64,000 bases of DNA from Echria macrotheca. Taxonomy: Eukaryota > Ascomycota > Sordariomycetes > Sordariales > Schizotheciaceae. The position numbers and the translations under genes were made by a program. This document shows positions 52,940-63,235 of the stretch, piece after piece (the first letter of the stretch is position 1; every line of letters starts with the position of its first letter). The notes beneath the pieces were generated by a model that was given only the letters and a program-made list of their open reading frames with translations, made no database searches and was not told where the DNA came from. The stretch spans positions 1 through 64,000 of the forward strand of contig MU839828.1 of the NCBI GenBank assembly GCA_030411725.1, given 5' to 3'.

Positions 52940-55044
52940 TCATGACCCTGTAGCATACAACCCCTCCCACCGCTCCTCAACCCCGCTAACCATCTTCCTA
53001 GACGCCTCAATCTCCCTTTCCAGCTCCTCCAGATTCCGACTCAGCGCCGACACCTCCTCGAACCGCCTCGTCCCCCGCGCGTTGCTCAGCATCTCCTGCA
53101 CGAGGAACCGCTGCTCCTCCAGCACGACCAGCCGCTCCCTGGCCTCCTTCTCCTCCGTCTCGAGCGCCGACACGGCCGTGCTGGCCTCGCTCGCGCCGCC
53201 CAGGCTCGCCGTCTCCGGATCCGAGTTCGCCGACTCGCCGTTGCGCAGCGGTGACGCGCCGGTCCCATTGAGCCCCGACAGCAGCCGGCGGTGTCCCGGT
53301 TTGTTGTTATTCTTCAAAATCTTGGGCACGTTCTTCAGCGGGATCATGTTGGCGTGGAGGAACGACGAGGCCGAGACGTAAATCGCCTTTTGCAGCCGCA
53401 GCTGTGTCGGGCTGGTCGTCTTGAGGTCGCGGATGCGCTTCGCCGCCACGTCGTACTTGGCAAAGGCGTCCATCAGGCGCTTGCGTATCTTGGCCGCTTC
53501 TTGGATCTGCGCGTGTGTGGGCGGTGGCCTCTCGTAGCTGCTATCGTCGCCAGATGTCTGTAGAGCTGACAGCGTTCGCTGGAACGACGGCATGAGCATG
53601 CGGATGCCCCGTTCGAATTGCCGCAGCGTCTCGTAGGCCCGTTGGTCTGGCGGTTTGAGCGCAATCGACTCGGCAAAGTCTCGGTGCGAGAAAATGGTGC
53701 TCTTGCAATCGCGGCACATTCTGATATCAATACTCAGCTGGCTGTTTGGCGTTGTTGGCTTCTCCGAGGGCAATGCTGTCGCTGTTACCGTCAGCCAGGT
53801 TCCCGTCCCAGCAAGCTTGGTGCACTCACGGCTGGCCACATTGAGACCAACTTCGCTTGAGCAGCCCGTCGCCGGGTCAGCGCAAACTACACGTCCGCAT
53901 ATCCGACAGTGATGTCTCCTAAATGTCCACGACCCAAACTCTTGCTTGCAAAACGGACACTTGGCCACTGATGCATCCTCCTCCCACGTGACGACCGACT
54001 GCTCGAGTGCCTTCCTCTGGCTCTTTTGCCCGGCCAACGACGTAACCGGCCCGAGGATGCCCGAGCCATTCACCACAGCATCCGGAGGCGTCTCAGCCAG
54101 TAACCGCGTAAGCTTGGTGAGCCGCTTTTCCAGCCTCTGCATCTCTAGTCGCTGCCGCTCTACCCTCTTCGCCCGCACCGCAGCAAAGTCTGCCGTATGA
54201 TCCCGCGAAAGCCCATGATCGTTATACCCCTCCCTCGACTTGTAGCACGTTTCGCAAACACGGCACCACACCCCCCGGACCGGCTCGTGGTTCGCCGACC
54301 GTGACAGCTTCATCTGGTACATGGTGTGCTGCTCGCAGAACAACCGACCGCATTTCCGACAATTGACGCTCCCATTCAGCGGGCCCAGCCTCGTACCGCA
54401 GAGGGGGTCCGTACACATATCATTCCCCGTAGACCGCTGCCAGTGCTTCCTCGTGACCATCTCCTCCGGATCGATGACCGTCTCGGCCGGCCTCCCGGGT
54501 GCTACCGGAACGGGCGGCGGTTGTGTCTCGTTCGTCTCGAAGACTTCTAAGCCGCGCAATTTCTGATTGATGAGCGACAGCGGTTGGAAGCGCTTAGCCT
54601 TGAGCACCTGCTTGTCCAGCCATGTTTTGACCTGGTCCTGCTCGGCCTCGGGGAGTTCTTGGTGTACGTCATCGATGTGTCGGTTGAGTTGAAGCAGCGT
54701 CATCTACCATAGTCAGTGCTCTCCTCATCAAGACCTTCGACTTGGTGACTTACCATCTCCTCTTCACATATCGGGCAGATGAGCTTGCCGTTCGTCGACG
54801 AACTCTGCGACGGGCCGGCGAGGCTAACATTCGAGGCGAGATCCTGGGAGAAATCGGGGAGAGGACTGGATGACAGCGGAGAGACAGAGTTCTGGGTCGA
54901 GTTCCTCGAGTGAGAGACGGTGCTGCTCTCGGACGGCGGCGGCATGGGACTCTGAGCTCTGGGAGAGGGCACGGCGGGCGATGGCGGGGCGAGCCCCTTG
55001 CCGCTGCCCAGCACTCTGCCTCCTCCAAGCTTACGGCCCGACAT
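52940..55044 (-). CDS. PEP7: Pep7/Vac1-type FYVE protein of endosomal fusion
   Basis: Two exons (54754-55044 and 52940-54703, 50-nt intron) encode 684 residues. The intron splits a C2H2 finger, CPICEEEM joined to MTLLQLNRHIDDVH, the conserved N-terminal zinc finger of Vac1 and rabenosyn. Residues about 192-253 form a first zinc domain (CTDPLCG, NCRKCGRLFC, WCRVCETCYKSR). Residues about 346-430 are a canonical FYVE domain: CPFCKQEFGSWTFRRHHCRICGR with the R-(R/K)HHCR phosphoinositide-binding signature, then MCRDC. The C-terminal third is helical with a likely Rab-binding coiled coil. In yeast Pep7 links Vps21/Rab5 and PI3P to syntaxin Pep12 in Golgi-to-endosome transport. A long Ser/Pro-rich N-terminus is usual in filamentous fungi. 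It is divergent from MET8 across 500 bp. Confidence 0.92.
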
Positions 55045-55544
55045 GGTGGCCGATGCTGCTGCTCTATTGTCTGCGAGACGTAGGCATTCGATCGCTCATG
55101 GCTGGCCGTCGTGGTTCTGCGACTCTGGCGACGATGGGGGCGGAAGCGGCGAAGCAATGATGGCGTTGCATCCGAGGGGAACGGGAAGCAGGGTTCCCGG
55201 CTGGAGCACCGCTTTCCAGAGGGGTGGGACGCTGTGGGGAAGTGTTTCTTGGGGACTTGGCCTCTCCGCGGGATATAGCGTCAGCGCAGGTAGCCCCTAG
55301 CAGAAGACCTGCAGCGGTCGAGACACAACACGGACCAGGCCGCAGATGAGCTTATCGCAGTTATCGCCCCTCGCGAAAAAAGCAACTTGACGTCGCCATC
55401 CAATCGTCGCTTTGTTTTTATGTCATGGAGCTCCAGTGGCCGCGGACTTGCTCGGTTCGAGTCGCCATGTTTTGTCTCCTCCGCCAATCTCTACAGACGG
55501 GGGACATCGCGACTTGACCACGCGGAAACTGGCGACGCGAGGCA
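55045..55544. promoter_or_regulatory. Divergent promoter region of PEP7 and MET8
   Basis: Five hundred bp separate the two start codons. Both genes are housekeeping and could share control. I saw no site that I can name with confidence. Confidence 0.4.
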
Positions 55545-56376
55545 ATGGCTGAGAACAAATTCCCCGAGGTGCAGGGCGGCGGCAGTCTGATCGTGGCCTG
55601 GCAGATCAAGGGCAAGCATGTGCTGGTTGTCGGCGGCGGCGAGGTATGTACTCTTCAGATCCTCATATCATCTACTGAGCTGACCAGATAATTGCCAGGT
55701 CGCCGCGGGTCGCATTCTCAACTGCCTCAATGCCGACGCCAACGTGACGGTCGTGTGCCCCGCCGCCGGCCTGAACCCCGAGGTCGCTTATCGCGTCGCC
55801 CAGAAGCAAGTCACCCACGTCGACCGCAAGTTCGAGCCATGCGACCTCGACGGCGCCGACATGGTGCTCGTGGCCGTCGACGACCCGGAAGCCTCGACAG
55901 CCATCTGGCAGCTGTGCAAGGCCCGCCGCATCCCCGCCAACATCGCCGACGTGCCACCCGAGTGCGACTTCTACTTTGGCAGCGTGCACCGCGACGGGCC
56001 GCTGCAGATCATGGTCAGCACCAACGGCAAGGGCCCGCGCCTCGCCAGCACAATTCGCCGATTCATCGCGAAGCAGCTGCCCCGCGACGCCGGCAGGGCG
56101 ATTGAGACGATCGGCCAGCTCCGCGTCAAGCTGCGCCAGATAGCCCCGCGCCCCGAGGACGCGCCGAAGCGCATGGCTTGGATGACGAGGGTGAGCGATG
56201 CCTACAGCTGGGATGAGATGTGTGGACTGTCTGATGAAGATATGGCGAACCTGTTGCGTTTCTACCCGTCGGGACAGGTGCCTTTGTTGGAGGTGCTCAA
56301 GTCCATGCGCCGCAATGCCGATGTGAGCCAGCTGGATGTATTTGATGGGTCATTCGGCTTCAGCGTCGGCGCTTAG
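55545..56376 (+). CDS. MET8: Met8 siroheme synthase (precorrin-2 dehydrogenase/ferrochelatase)
   Basis: Two exons (55545-55643 and 55699-56376, 55-nt intron) encode 258 residues, close to the 274 of yeast Met8. The intron falls inside the NAD-binding Rossmann motif: HVLVVGGGE joins VAAGRILNCL. Other family marks are VTHVDRKFEPCDLDGADMVLVAVDD, the NIADVPPECDFYFGSVHRDGPLQIMVSTNGKGPRLA core with the metal-chelation region, and FIAKQLPRDAGRAIETIGQLR. The enzyme oxidises precorrin-2 and inserts iron to make siroheme, the cofactor of sulphite and nitrite reductases. The single ATG at 55545 precedes FPEVQGGGSLIVAWQIKGK, the normal Met8 start. Confidence 0.94.
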
Positions 56377-56996
56377 CCTTCACTGCGTGTATATGCATGG
56401 GGTGGAAAATATGGTCATGGGCGTTGGCTGGAAGATACCAGGATCAGATTGTGTACAAATATGCGCAGAATACACTCTTGAAAGTTCTGGATACGAACTT
56501 CCCACGTTTGGCGATTGAATGGTGGTAATGTTGGACAACATTGGCTAACCCTCCGAGATACGTGGACAAGTGCTCTTCCATAAATGGGACTCTGACCCTA
56601 TTACACAAACTGCAGGTCTATCAACTACGCCGGCTGCTGGGTCTCTCTCTCCTGAAAGTACGCCCCGAGGATAGAACATCCTGGTACGACATAAGCTAAC
56701 CGCCTGGTACTTCTTCCCGACCATTTTGCTGCATGTTGTCGTTGCACAGCCAAAAGACACAGCACGAGATAGACGTGCTCCTGTTGTGTTGACATCTTCA
56801 CAAACCCGCCGTTACCACCCGAGACAGAACCGTGATCCCACCGATGCGCCGCAGCCCCTAAACAGATCCGTAATGCCACCAAGCTAGGTAGCTACACCAG
56901 ACACGGTGCCCCGAAACTAACCGCAGACAACCACAACGCCTTGACCACATGCCTGTTACACCCTTGAGAACAATACCGCATTGCGTCTCCGAGAGA
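56377..56996. other. Convergent 3' ends of MET8 and MBP1
   Basis: Both flanking genes end toward this 620-bp stretch. No gene or repeat is seen beyond an AGCTAGGTAGCT tract at 56882. Confidence 0.55.
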
Positions 56997-59747
56997 TCAA
57001 TGTACAATAGCATCGACGCTTCCCAGTAGCCTGGTGACCCGCGTGACGTCGAGCTCGCCCTTCTCCGACTCAATGGCCCTAGTGAGGGTGTCGAGCGATG
57101 CCTCGACCTCCATCTCTGGCCGCCGCGTGCAGAGGGACACCAGCCGTCTGTACTTGACTTCCCTCTCTTTGCTCCTGGCCTGGAGAGCCGCGACCGACTG
57201 CCGCGTCATGTTCGTGGACTCTTGGAGCGCATTGATACGCGCCCTGAGAACGGCAGCGCTGGGCAGCTTGCTAGCGAGACCATTCATTTCCGAAACGTCA
57301 GTCCCTTGGTGGGCAGCGGCGACCGCACTGTTCAAGACAGCATCAAGCTCAGCCTCCCAGGTGTTGGTGCCAGCCAAGTCAGCCTGACCAAGGCCCTGCT
57401 CGAGCTGCATGAGCCGTGTCTCCTCGTCATGGCTGGCAGCCTTGAGGTTGAGCACCTTTTGGCGCGCAAGCTGTTGAACTCGAAGCTTCTCTTGTAGCAC
57501 CTCCAACATACGGCGTGCCTCACCCATTTGCGAAGACGTGGTGCGGAGTGAGTTATGGAGCGCATCAATCGAGTCCTGTTTTTGTTTTAATTCGCCTTGG
57601 AAAACCGACGATGTCTCCCCGATGAGATGAGTAATAGCTAGAGGAGCTGTTAGAGAGGCAGAAGGAGGGGAGCAGGGATGTAATAACTCACAGTTGACTA
57701 CCTCGTCGCTGTTTTCTCGACTTCGGCGGCTAAGACCCTGTGCAACGCCGTCTCGGTCGGCACCAGCATCACCTCCAATCGTCGTGTTGGCGGCTTCTGC
57801 GCCAATGCCAAAATCCAAGGGCCGTAGACCAGCATGGTTGGCAATGTTGGGATCGGCTCCGACCTCGATGAGCTGCGAAATAATGTTACGGTTGCCAATG
57901 CGTGCAGCGATGTTGAGCGCCGTGTCACCACTGTTGTCCTGGACATTGACAACGTCACTCATGAAGCGGCCGAGCCCCATGCGCACGGGCATACCGACTC
58001 CGTTGCCGTTGGCTGCGTTTTGGCTGCTCGGTGTAATGCCTTGACGTACGACCCACTCGAGCAGGCTCTCGAGATAGTAGCGGCTTGCTGTGCTGCGACC
58101 TTTCACGGCGCTGGTGACCGCAATGTGGTGCAGCACGTTTCGACCCTTGTCGTCTCTAACTTCGATCGTCTCGCCCAGCACGTCGAGAAGCTCGGGGAAT
58201 GAGCTGTGATCCATTGAGTTGGTCACCATGCAAGCCCGCATCAAAGCCGTCTCCCCGGATGCGTTCACCCGGAAAGGACTCGACCCGGCCTGGATAAGCG
58301 CCCGTAGCAGGTTCATCCGGGACAAAGCTGCCGCCCAGTGGAGGGCCGTGTGGCTCTGCGTGTCAATCGGCGCATCGAGCTCCTGTGGCATCATGTTGCG
58401 GAGCATGTTCTGCTTGGCCTCGTCAGGTCCAGCCGGATCCACAAACAGCCCCATGAGCATGCTGCGCTTCGCTTCCGCCTCAGGCGAAACCTCGAATGGC
58501 AATGGCCGCAGGGGACCGCGAGGATAATGCGGTTCCGGCTCAGTGTTGATGCCGGCCTGCGAGTAGATGAAGGATTCATTGGGCTCTGTGGGCGAGCCGG
58601 GGAAGTTCGCGGCGTAGGCCTCGGCGGGAACATACGTCGGGGTAACTCCACCGAAGCTATGTGCAGGAGTGAGGACGCGCTGCCGCTTCCTAGGCGGCTG
58701 CTCGGGCCCATCGCCGTTGAGAGGCTGAGTTGTTTGCGACCCAAAAGCAGACTCACTTGCCCGTCCATAGTCCGACACAAAACTCTGCTGGGAGTTGCTG
58801 GGGAAGTCGTTTTCTTGCATCGACGATTGTCGGTTAAAACTAGGGGCCCGAGTCGGTCCGCTGCGATTCCGAGGCGCCGGGGAGTCGAAGCGAGCTTTGC
58901 TGATGGCCGCGACGGCATGAGATGCTGTAGAGGATATATTCTTGAAAAAGGTGCCAGCTAGGCCATTTGCGCGGTTGTCTTGTGTGGTTGCGTTGTACAG
59001 TCGCTTTCTCTGCGCCGCCATTGCCTGCTCCTTTGTCGGTGTATCGACGTCGCCCGCGCCCCCGTCCTGCCCGCGGTTGTGGCTCAAAAGCTTTGCGACG
59101 AGGTCTTCAACACCGTATTGCCGGCAGACTTCGAGGCCACGCTCGAACGGGATCCAGGTGCCCTGGTACTTACCATAGCCACCCTGGACCTTTTCATGCT
59201 CGCCAGTCTGGATTTCCTTCTCGAGAATCTTTGTTCGGCGACCTTTGTCGACACCGGCGACCTTCAGAATCTGCGTAGCGTTAAGCCAGCTGTCGGCTTG
59301 TCGGCGCATTACCGTGATCTTGTTAACCTCCATTTCGTACACGTTCACCCCTGAATATGTTGCCTGTACACCTGTCAATAAAGCCCACGCTGCTGTCAGG
59401 TAGCCGTAACCCACCGAGTAGATCGGCATGACACCATCATTAGACGGTCTCGGCGCCGGATCTGTGTACTGACGATACACCGACGACGAAACATTGGCCG
59501 CTTGGGAGGACTGTTGGCTCATCGAGAAGGATTGCTGCGAGGATGGCTGCGACTGCGACTGCGAGGCCGCTGCCATTTGGGGTGGCTGCATGCTGCTAAA
59601 ACTGCTGGACGCCGGCGGATTGACGCTGCTTTGGGATGACTGCGCATTCAGCGGCGCCGAAGGCACCAGAGTCGTCGCGGAGCTGCCGGAGAAAGATTCA
59701 CGACGGGGGAGGGCGGAAGAGGAAGTCGTGAGAGTTGTCGAGGCCAT
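56997..59747 (-). CDS. MBP1: APSES transcription factor Mbp1 (MBF DNA-binding subunit)
   Basis: Three exons (59415-59747, 57692-59363, 56997-57637) encode 881 residues. Both introns, 51 and 54 nt, are multiples of three without in-frame stops, so the region is one open frame. I infer them because the 51-nt one would insert 17 residues into the conserved IYSATYSGVNVYEMEV and because both have good donors (GTGGGT, GTGAGT). Residues about 112-205 are the APSES DNA-binding domain (VMRRQADSWLNATQILKVAG, KGRRTKILEKEIQTGEHEKV, GTWIPFERG). A basic PPRKRQRV is a likely nuclear signal. From about 440 to 610 are ankyrin repeats (HTALHWAA, NASGETALMRA, DDKGRNVLHHIA, SGDTALNIAARIGN). The C-terminus is coiled coil. 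With Swi6 it controls G1/S genes through ACGCGT sites. A Gln/Ser-rich extension of about 100 residues precedes the domain. Confidence 0.92.
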   Translation of the reverse strand: MASTTLTTSSSALPRRESFSGSSATTLVPSAPLNAQSSQSSVNPPASSSFSSMQPPQMAAASQSQSQPSSQQSFSMSQQSSQAANVSSSVYRQYTDPAPRPSNDGVMPIYSVGYGYLTAAWALLTGVQATYSGVNVYEMEVNKITVMRRQADSWLNATQILKVAGVDKGRRTKILEKEIQTGEHEKVQGGYGKYQGTWIPFERGLEVCRQYGVEDLVAKLLSHNRGQDGGAGDVDTPTKEQAMAAQRKRLYNATTQDNRANGLAGTFFKNISSTASHAVAAISKARFDSPAPRNRSGPTRAPSFNRQSSMQENDFPSNSQQSFVSDYGRASESAFGSQTTQPLNGDGPEQPPRKRQRVLTPAHSFGGVTPTYVPAEAYAANFPGSPTEPNESFIYSQAGINTEPEPHYPRGPLRPLPFEVSPEAEAKRSMLMGLFVDPAGPDEAKQNMLRNMMPQELDAPIDTQSHTALHWAAALSRMNLLRALIQAGSSPFRVNASGETALMRACMVTNSMDHSSFPELLDVLGETIEVRDDKGRNVLHHIAVTSAVKGRSTASRYYLESLLEWVVRQGITPSSQNAANGNGVGMPVRMGLGRFMSDVVNVQDNSGDTALNIAARIGNRNIISQLIEVGADPNIANHAGLRPLDFGIGAEAANTTIGGDAGADRDGVAQGLSRRSRENSDEVVNCELLHPCSPPSASLTAPLAITHLIGETSSVFQGELKQKQDSIDALHNSLRTTSSQMGEARRMLEVLQEKLRVQQLARQKVLNLKAASHDEETRLMQLEQGLGQADLAGTNTWEAELDAVLNSAVAAAHQGTDVSEMNGLASKLPSAAVLRARINALQESTNMTRQSVAALQARSKEREVKYRRLVSLCTRRPEMEVEASLDTLTRAIESEKGELDVTRVTRLLGSVDAIVH
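59364..59414 (-). other. Stopless 51-nt intron in the APSES domain of MBP1
   Basis: The intron has donor GTGGGT and acceptor TGTACAG and encodes, if retained, 17 extra residues (VGYGYLTAAWALLTGVQ) within the start of the DNA-binding domain. Its length is a multiple of three and it has no stop. Confidence 0.75.
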
Positions 59748-60701
59748 TTAGTTGCCCATCGGGTACTGGCTGACAATTTTATTGCCGAGTGGGGAAATCG
59801 CCGTGACGCTCCTTGACAACTGGAAGGGTCGGAGCCGGCGACACGGGTGCGGAAGAGGTGGAAGGCGAGGATGGGTTGCGGGATGGGGAACAGAAGAGTG
59901 GTGTTGAAAACAGGCGGTGATGGAGAATGGCGCGCGGACTTCGGATCCGGCGAGATGAAGACGGCCCCTGCAACCGCGCCGGCAGCGAGCGAGTCGAGAC
60001 CTCAGGGCGTCGCAACGAGTGGACCTTTGCAGCCGGAATCAGGTCGCTGCAGCAGATACGCCAGTTTCCTGTTGTTGGCGCTTTGCACGAATATCAGTAG
60101 AATGCAGACATGAAAAGTCGGATAAAGAGTCAATCGTCTCTGGCGCAATCGCGAGAGATGCTTCCCTGTTTCGGAATTTCAATTAAGCTCACAATCTTGG
60201 ACGTGTGATTTTCGTGTTCTGCTGGTCGTGTTTCTGGCGGGCCCGTGGGCAGACGCGTAGTGCGCCAAAAGAGGGGCGCGCGGGGGACCGAGATTTCGCG
60301 AAACGCACGGGCCAGCACCACCAGATGGAATTACTGTTTGCGCGTTACACCAGTTCTGGCTTTAAAGTTCCCAGCTGCGTTACGATCACAAGTCAGGGGG
60401 ACCATCCGCCCTTTTGCCGCTAGTGTCTACTGATGAGTGCGATTCTAAAACGAGCCAGATGCGGTATTTCTTTGCTGCTTTCATCTGGTTATTCACGTGG
60501 TTCAAACAGTCTGCTGCGGTCCAGTCTGGGTCTCGGTTGCGTACTGAACTAACAATTACATCACGAAGGTTTCCCAGCCAATGATACGAGGTTTTCTCCG
60601 AGGTGCTGTCAAGCAGAGCGAAACCTTTCGATCGCCGGCTCCTCGAAGCTCGAAAGGACGACGACTCCACGAGCATCGTGGTGCAAGGCACCAGCACCAG
60701 C
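59748..60701. promoter_or_regulatory. Divergent promoter of MBP1 and LYR gene with MBF/SBF-like sites
   Basis: ACGCGT is at 60253-60258 and the palindrome TTTCGCGAAA at 60294-60303, 35 bp apart. The first is the classical MCB, the second contains CGCGAAA, close to the SCB core and to E2F-type sites. They suggest cell-cycle control, possibly autoregulation of MBP1. No gene is seen in the interval. Confidence 0.45.
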
Positions 60702-61757
60702 ATGTCACAACCCCTCCGACTTCCGCCGCCACAGACGACTCTCCACCTCTACCGGCATTTGCTTCGAGAGTCGTCGTACCTCCCTCCCTTCGCAAGAGAA
60801 TTTGTCGACCGACGCATCAAGAAACGTTTCCGTCGATACCAAGACAACGGCGAATACCCGCGGCGGGTACAGCAGGCCAAACATGATCTCCGACTTCTCC
60901 GCGCCGCCAATGCGGGTGATCTGGGCCGGATGCGCCGCGTCCTCTACCACGTTTTTGGTCGGCTGGGCCGACGGCGACGGGAGCTGCTGGACGATCTTCT
61001 GAGGGGCGAAGTACCTACCGACGCGACAGAACTCCAAAAATATGCACAAGACGCAATTGCCGCGACATCTTCTCGGAAACCAGACTGGCTGGACAACTGG
61101 GACTCGTCAAAACTGCTTGCCTTTGCCCGATCACAAGTCAAAGCTGAATTGATGATATCGCCGCGCCCCATACTCAAGCAGAAAACCATTGCAGCCCTGG
61201 ACCGGTTACCGACGGAGAACATATGGGGACGTCCACCGGCGCCCAGCCTCACACGGACTCGGCTGAGAAAGGCGTGGAGACAGATTGCTCATTGCGTCCT
61301 TCCACCGTTGCCGAAACAGCAGTGGGAGATGCTTCGGGATCTAGCCAGGGGCACAGCACCCGATTACTCTTGGGTCGACCGGGGTCGGCGGTCCGTGGCG
61401 AAGACACGGTCTGAGGAGGCCGAGGGAATACAAGCATGGAGCTGGGAGCAGTACGCCAAAAAGCCCGTCCGAGTCGTCGATCGCCCGGCCAGCCGACGCA
61501 ACAAGCTGCTGAGTGGCGCGATAGACGACAACACACCGACTGGAGATCCGCCTCCTCTTGATTGCCACACGTATACACGTAGATCATGGATAAGGTTGCT
61601 CGCTGACATTTGGAGGCTCTCGTCCTACATGGAAAAGCGTCCTGACAACAAAGGATGGAACGTGGTCTGGGGAGATAGCCGAAGAACACCACCTCCAGTC
61701 GCTAGCCCTGTCATTGTGCAGCTCGAAAAACTGTACGCCAGAAGAAACCCGAAATAA
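60702..61757 (+). CDS. LYR motif protein (Cup1-like)
   Basis: A single exon of 351 residues starts at the first ATG of the frame, 60702, followed by TTLHLYRHLLRESSYLPPFA. The LYR tripeptide near residue 16, with the downstream FVDRRIKKRFRRY, fits the LYR superfamily. Small LYR proteins bind acyl carrier protein and assist mitochondrial complex assembly and Fe-S supply. This is the longer fungal form, with extra LPTENIWGRPP, RLRKAWRQIAHCVLPPLP and WEQYAKKPVR segments, often called Cup1-like. The N-terminus is not strongly presequence-like. A GTG 99 bp upstream continues the frame but no ATG does. It is divergent from MBP1. Partner and role are not established. Confidence 0.75.
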   Translation: MSQPLRLPPPQTTLHLYRHLLRESSYLPPFAREFVDRRIKKRFRRYQDNGEYPRRVQQAKHDLRLLRAANAGDLGRMRRVLYHVFGRLGRRRRELLDDLLRGEVPTDATELQKYAQDAIAATSSRKPDWLDNWDSSKLLAFARSQVKAELMISPRPILKQKTIAALDRLPTENIWGRPPAPSLTRTRLRKAWRQIAHCVLPPLPKQQWEMLRDLARGTAPDYSWVDRGRRSVAKTRSEEAEGIQAWSWEQYAKKPVRVVDRPASRRNKLLSGAIDDNTPTGDPPPLDCHTYTRRSWIRLLADIWRLSSYMEKRPDNKGWNVVWGDSRRTPPPVASPVIVQLEKLYARRNPK

Positions 61758-61819
61758 TACCGGACCCAATGGTCCATTTCTACGTACTTTTAAATCGCTT
61801 CCAAGCACCTCTCGGTACC

Positions 61820-62443
61820 TCAGTCCAGGAGGGACGCGAGCTTTGGCAACGCGTCCCCGTCGACACGCATGCCGATCCATTCGTCTAGGGACTTCGCTCC
61901 AATAGACCTGTAGAATTTGATGGATGGCTCGTTCCAGTTCAACACACTCCACTCAAGTCTTCCACCGCCCATCTTGACCACCTCCTTTGCCAGCTCAACC
62001 AACAGTCGTTTCCCGTGGCCTTTGCCCCGTTCACTCTCTGTCACGATGAGATCCTCGAGATAGATCCCCGGTCGGGCTCGCCAGGTGCTGTAGTTGTAAA
62101 AGTACAAGGCAATGCCGACTACACGGCCATGAGCCTCCAGAATGAGACACCGGGCCGGCCTCGAAGGAGAGATTGGTTCCGTCACGGGAAGCCCGTTCTG
62201 GTCCGGCGATGAAGGGGCGGCATCAGGAGCAAAGGCGATGGTTGCGAGCAGCTTTTCCTCGGTAGCTTCAACTGACTGCGGCTCCTTCTCGTAGGTTGCA
62301 AGCTCGACGATCAAGGCTAAGATTGCTGGCACATCTGAACCAAGAGTTAGCATGTTTTTATGAGAAGGGAGGGGGATGGAAGTGATTAGAGCTAACATAC
62401 CGCTGCGTCGAGCCTGGCGAAGACTTGGCGGTTGGTCTACCAT
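61820..62443 (-). CDS. GNAT acetyltransferase, polyamine/diamine acetyltransferase-like
   Basis: Two exons (62401-62443 and 61820-62334) encode 185 residues. The 66-nt intron (GTATGT donor, CATGCTAAC branch site, TTCAG acceptor) is a multiple of three and stopless, so the raw frame runs through it; splicing gives RRSDVPAILALIVELATYEK, the usual GNAT start. Motifs follow in order: beta-strand GRVVGIALYFYNYSTW, GIYLEDLIVTESERGKGHGK with the acetyl-CoA-binding R-G-x-G-x-G/A loop, and LEWSVLNWNEPSIKFYRSIGA. The YFYNYSTW and LEDL segments are those of diamine/spermidine N1-acetyltransferases, so a small polyamine or amino-acid amine is the likely substrate. It converges with the LYR gene, stops only 62 bp apart. 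Confidence 0.88.
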   Translation of the reverse strand: MVDQPPSLRQARRSGMLALITSIPLPSHKNMLTLGSDVPAILALIVELATYEKEPQSVEATEEKLLATIAFAPDAAPSSPDQNGLPVTEPISPSRPARCLILEAHGRVVGIALYFYNYSTWRARPGIYLEDLIVTESERGKGHGKRLLVELAKEVVKMGGGRLEWSVLNWNEPSIKFYRSIGAKSLDEWIGMRVDGDALPKLASLLD

Positions 62444-63235
62444 GGTCAGGACTTTGATGTAGACTTATGACTTGATATGGTCAAATTGCTGAAGAATGTG
62501 TCCAGAGCAATCCCGTGTCGTCGTGGGCTTGCTGTGAAGTTTAAATGTCTGTGAAAGGGGGGGCGATCCCGGAAACAATTGCCCCGCAGTCGACGCCCTT
62601 TCTAAAACTCTCTTGCGGGGTCAACCATTAGGCACAGCGACAGTGTTCCGGGAGACATGATCTGATTGAGGAATTTCCATGTCTCTGGGAATGCCCTCCC
62701 ATACGCTATACGTAGCCACAACAAACATGCCCATCAAACCATGACTGTTTGGTAGTTCGGTACGCATTGCAGGGGGGTTAGAATGGCTGGCGTTCGTCAA
62801 AGATGGCTTAACATAGCCACAGTTCGAAGCATGTTCTACGAGAAATCACTGGTAAAGGAGGTCTGAGGATAATTAGATCTCTGTAGGTATACAGACTCTT
62901 CAAGGAAACATGAAGCAATTATTGCTTCCCTATTTCCAGAGCAGCCTTGCCCGACCTTCATTCTGGGATCAGTTCCACTGCGTAACACGGTAGGTGGCAT
63001 GCGATTGGACCACCGTACAATCAATCCCCTGCACAACAGATCGAAACATCCGTCCTTGGCAAGCGTTGAAACAACCTTGGCCGCCCCTCGGTCTGTTTGC
63101 CCCTCCGATCTTGATGACGGACAAACATGCCGCCCCGCCTCGTCGATGAGCAGACACACATAGCACCGTGCCATTGACGCTCTTCAGTTTACCCAAGTTC
63201 CCTCCTCGCCACAATTCTCATCCAACGGCAGCACA
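62444..63235. other. Divergent intergenic region
   Basis: This 790-bp gap separates the start codons of the acetyltransferase and the phosphoesterase gene. A 112-codon minus frame (62836-63174) has an ATG and some cysteines but no recognisable domain, and I do not call it. Confidence 0.45.

Noticed and set aside
55692..56105. Arginine-rich frame overlapping MET8
   Set aside because: It is a shadow of the GC-rich MET8 coding strand.
62836..63174. 112-codon minus frame with ATG in the divergent promoter
   Set aside because: No family pattern, and it occupies the promoter of the phosphoesterase gene; not supportable without expression.
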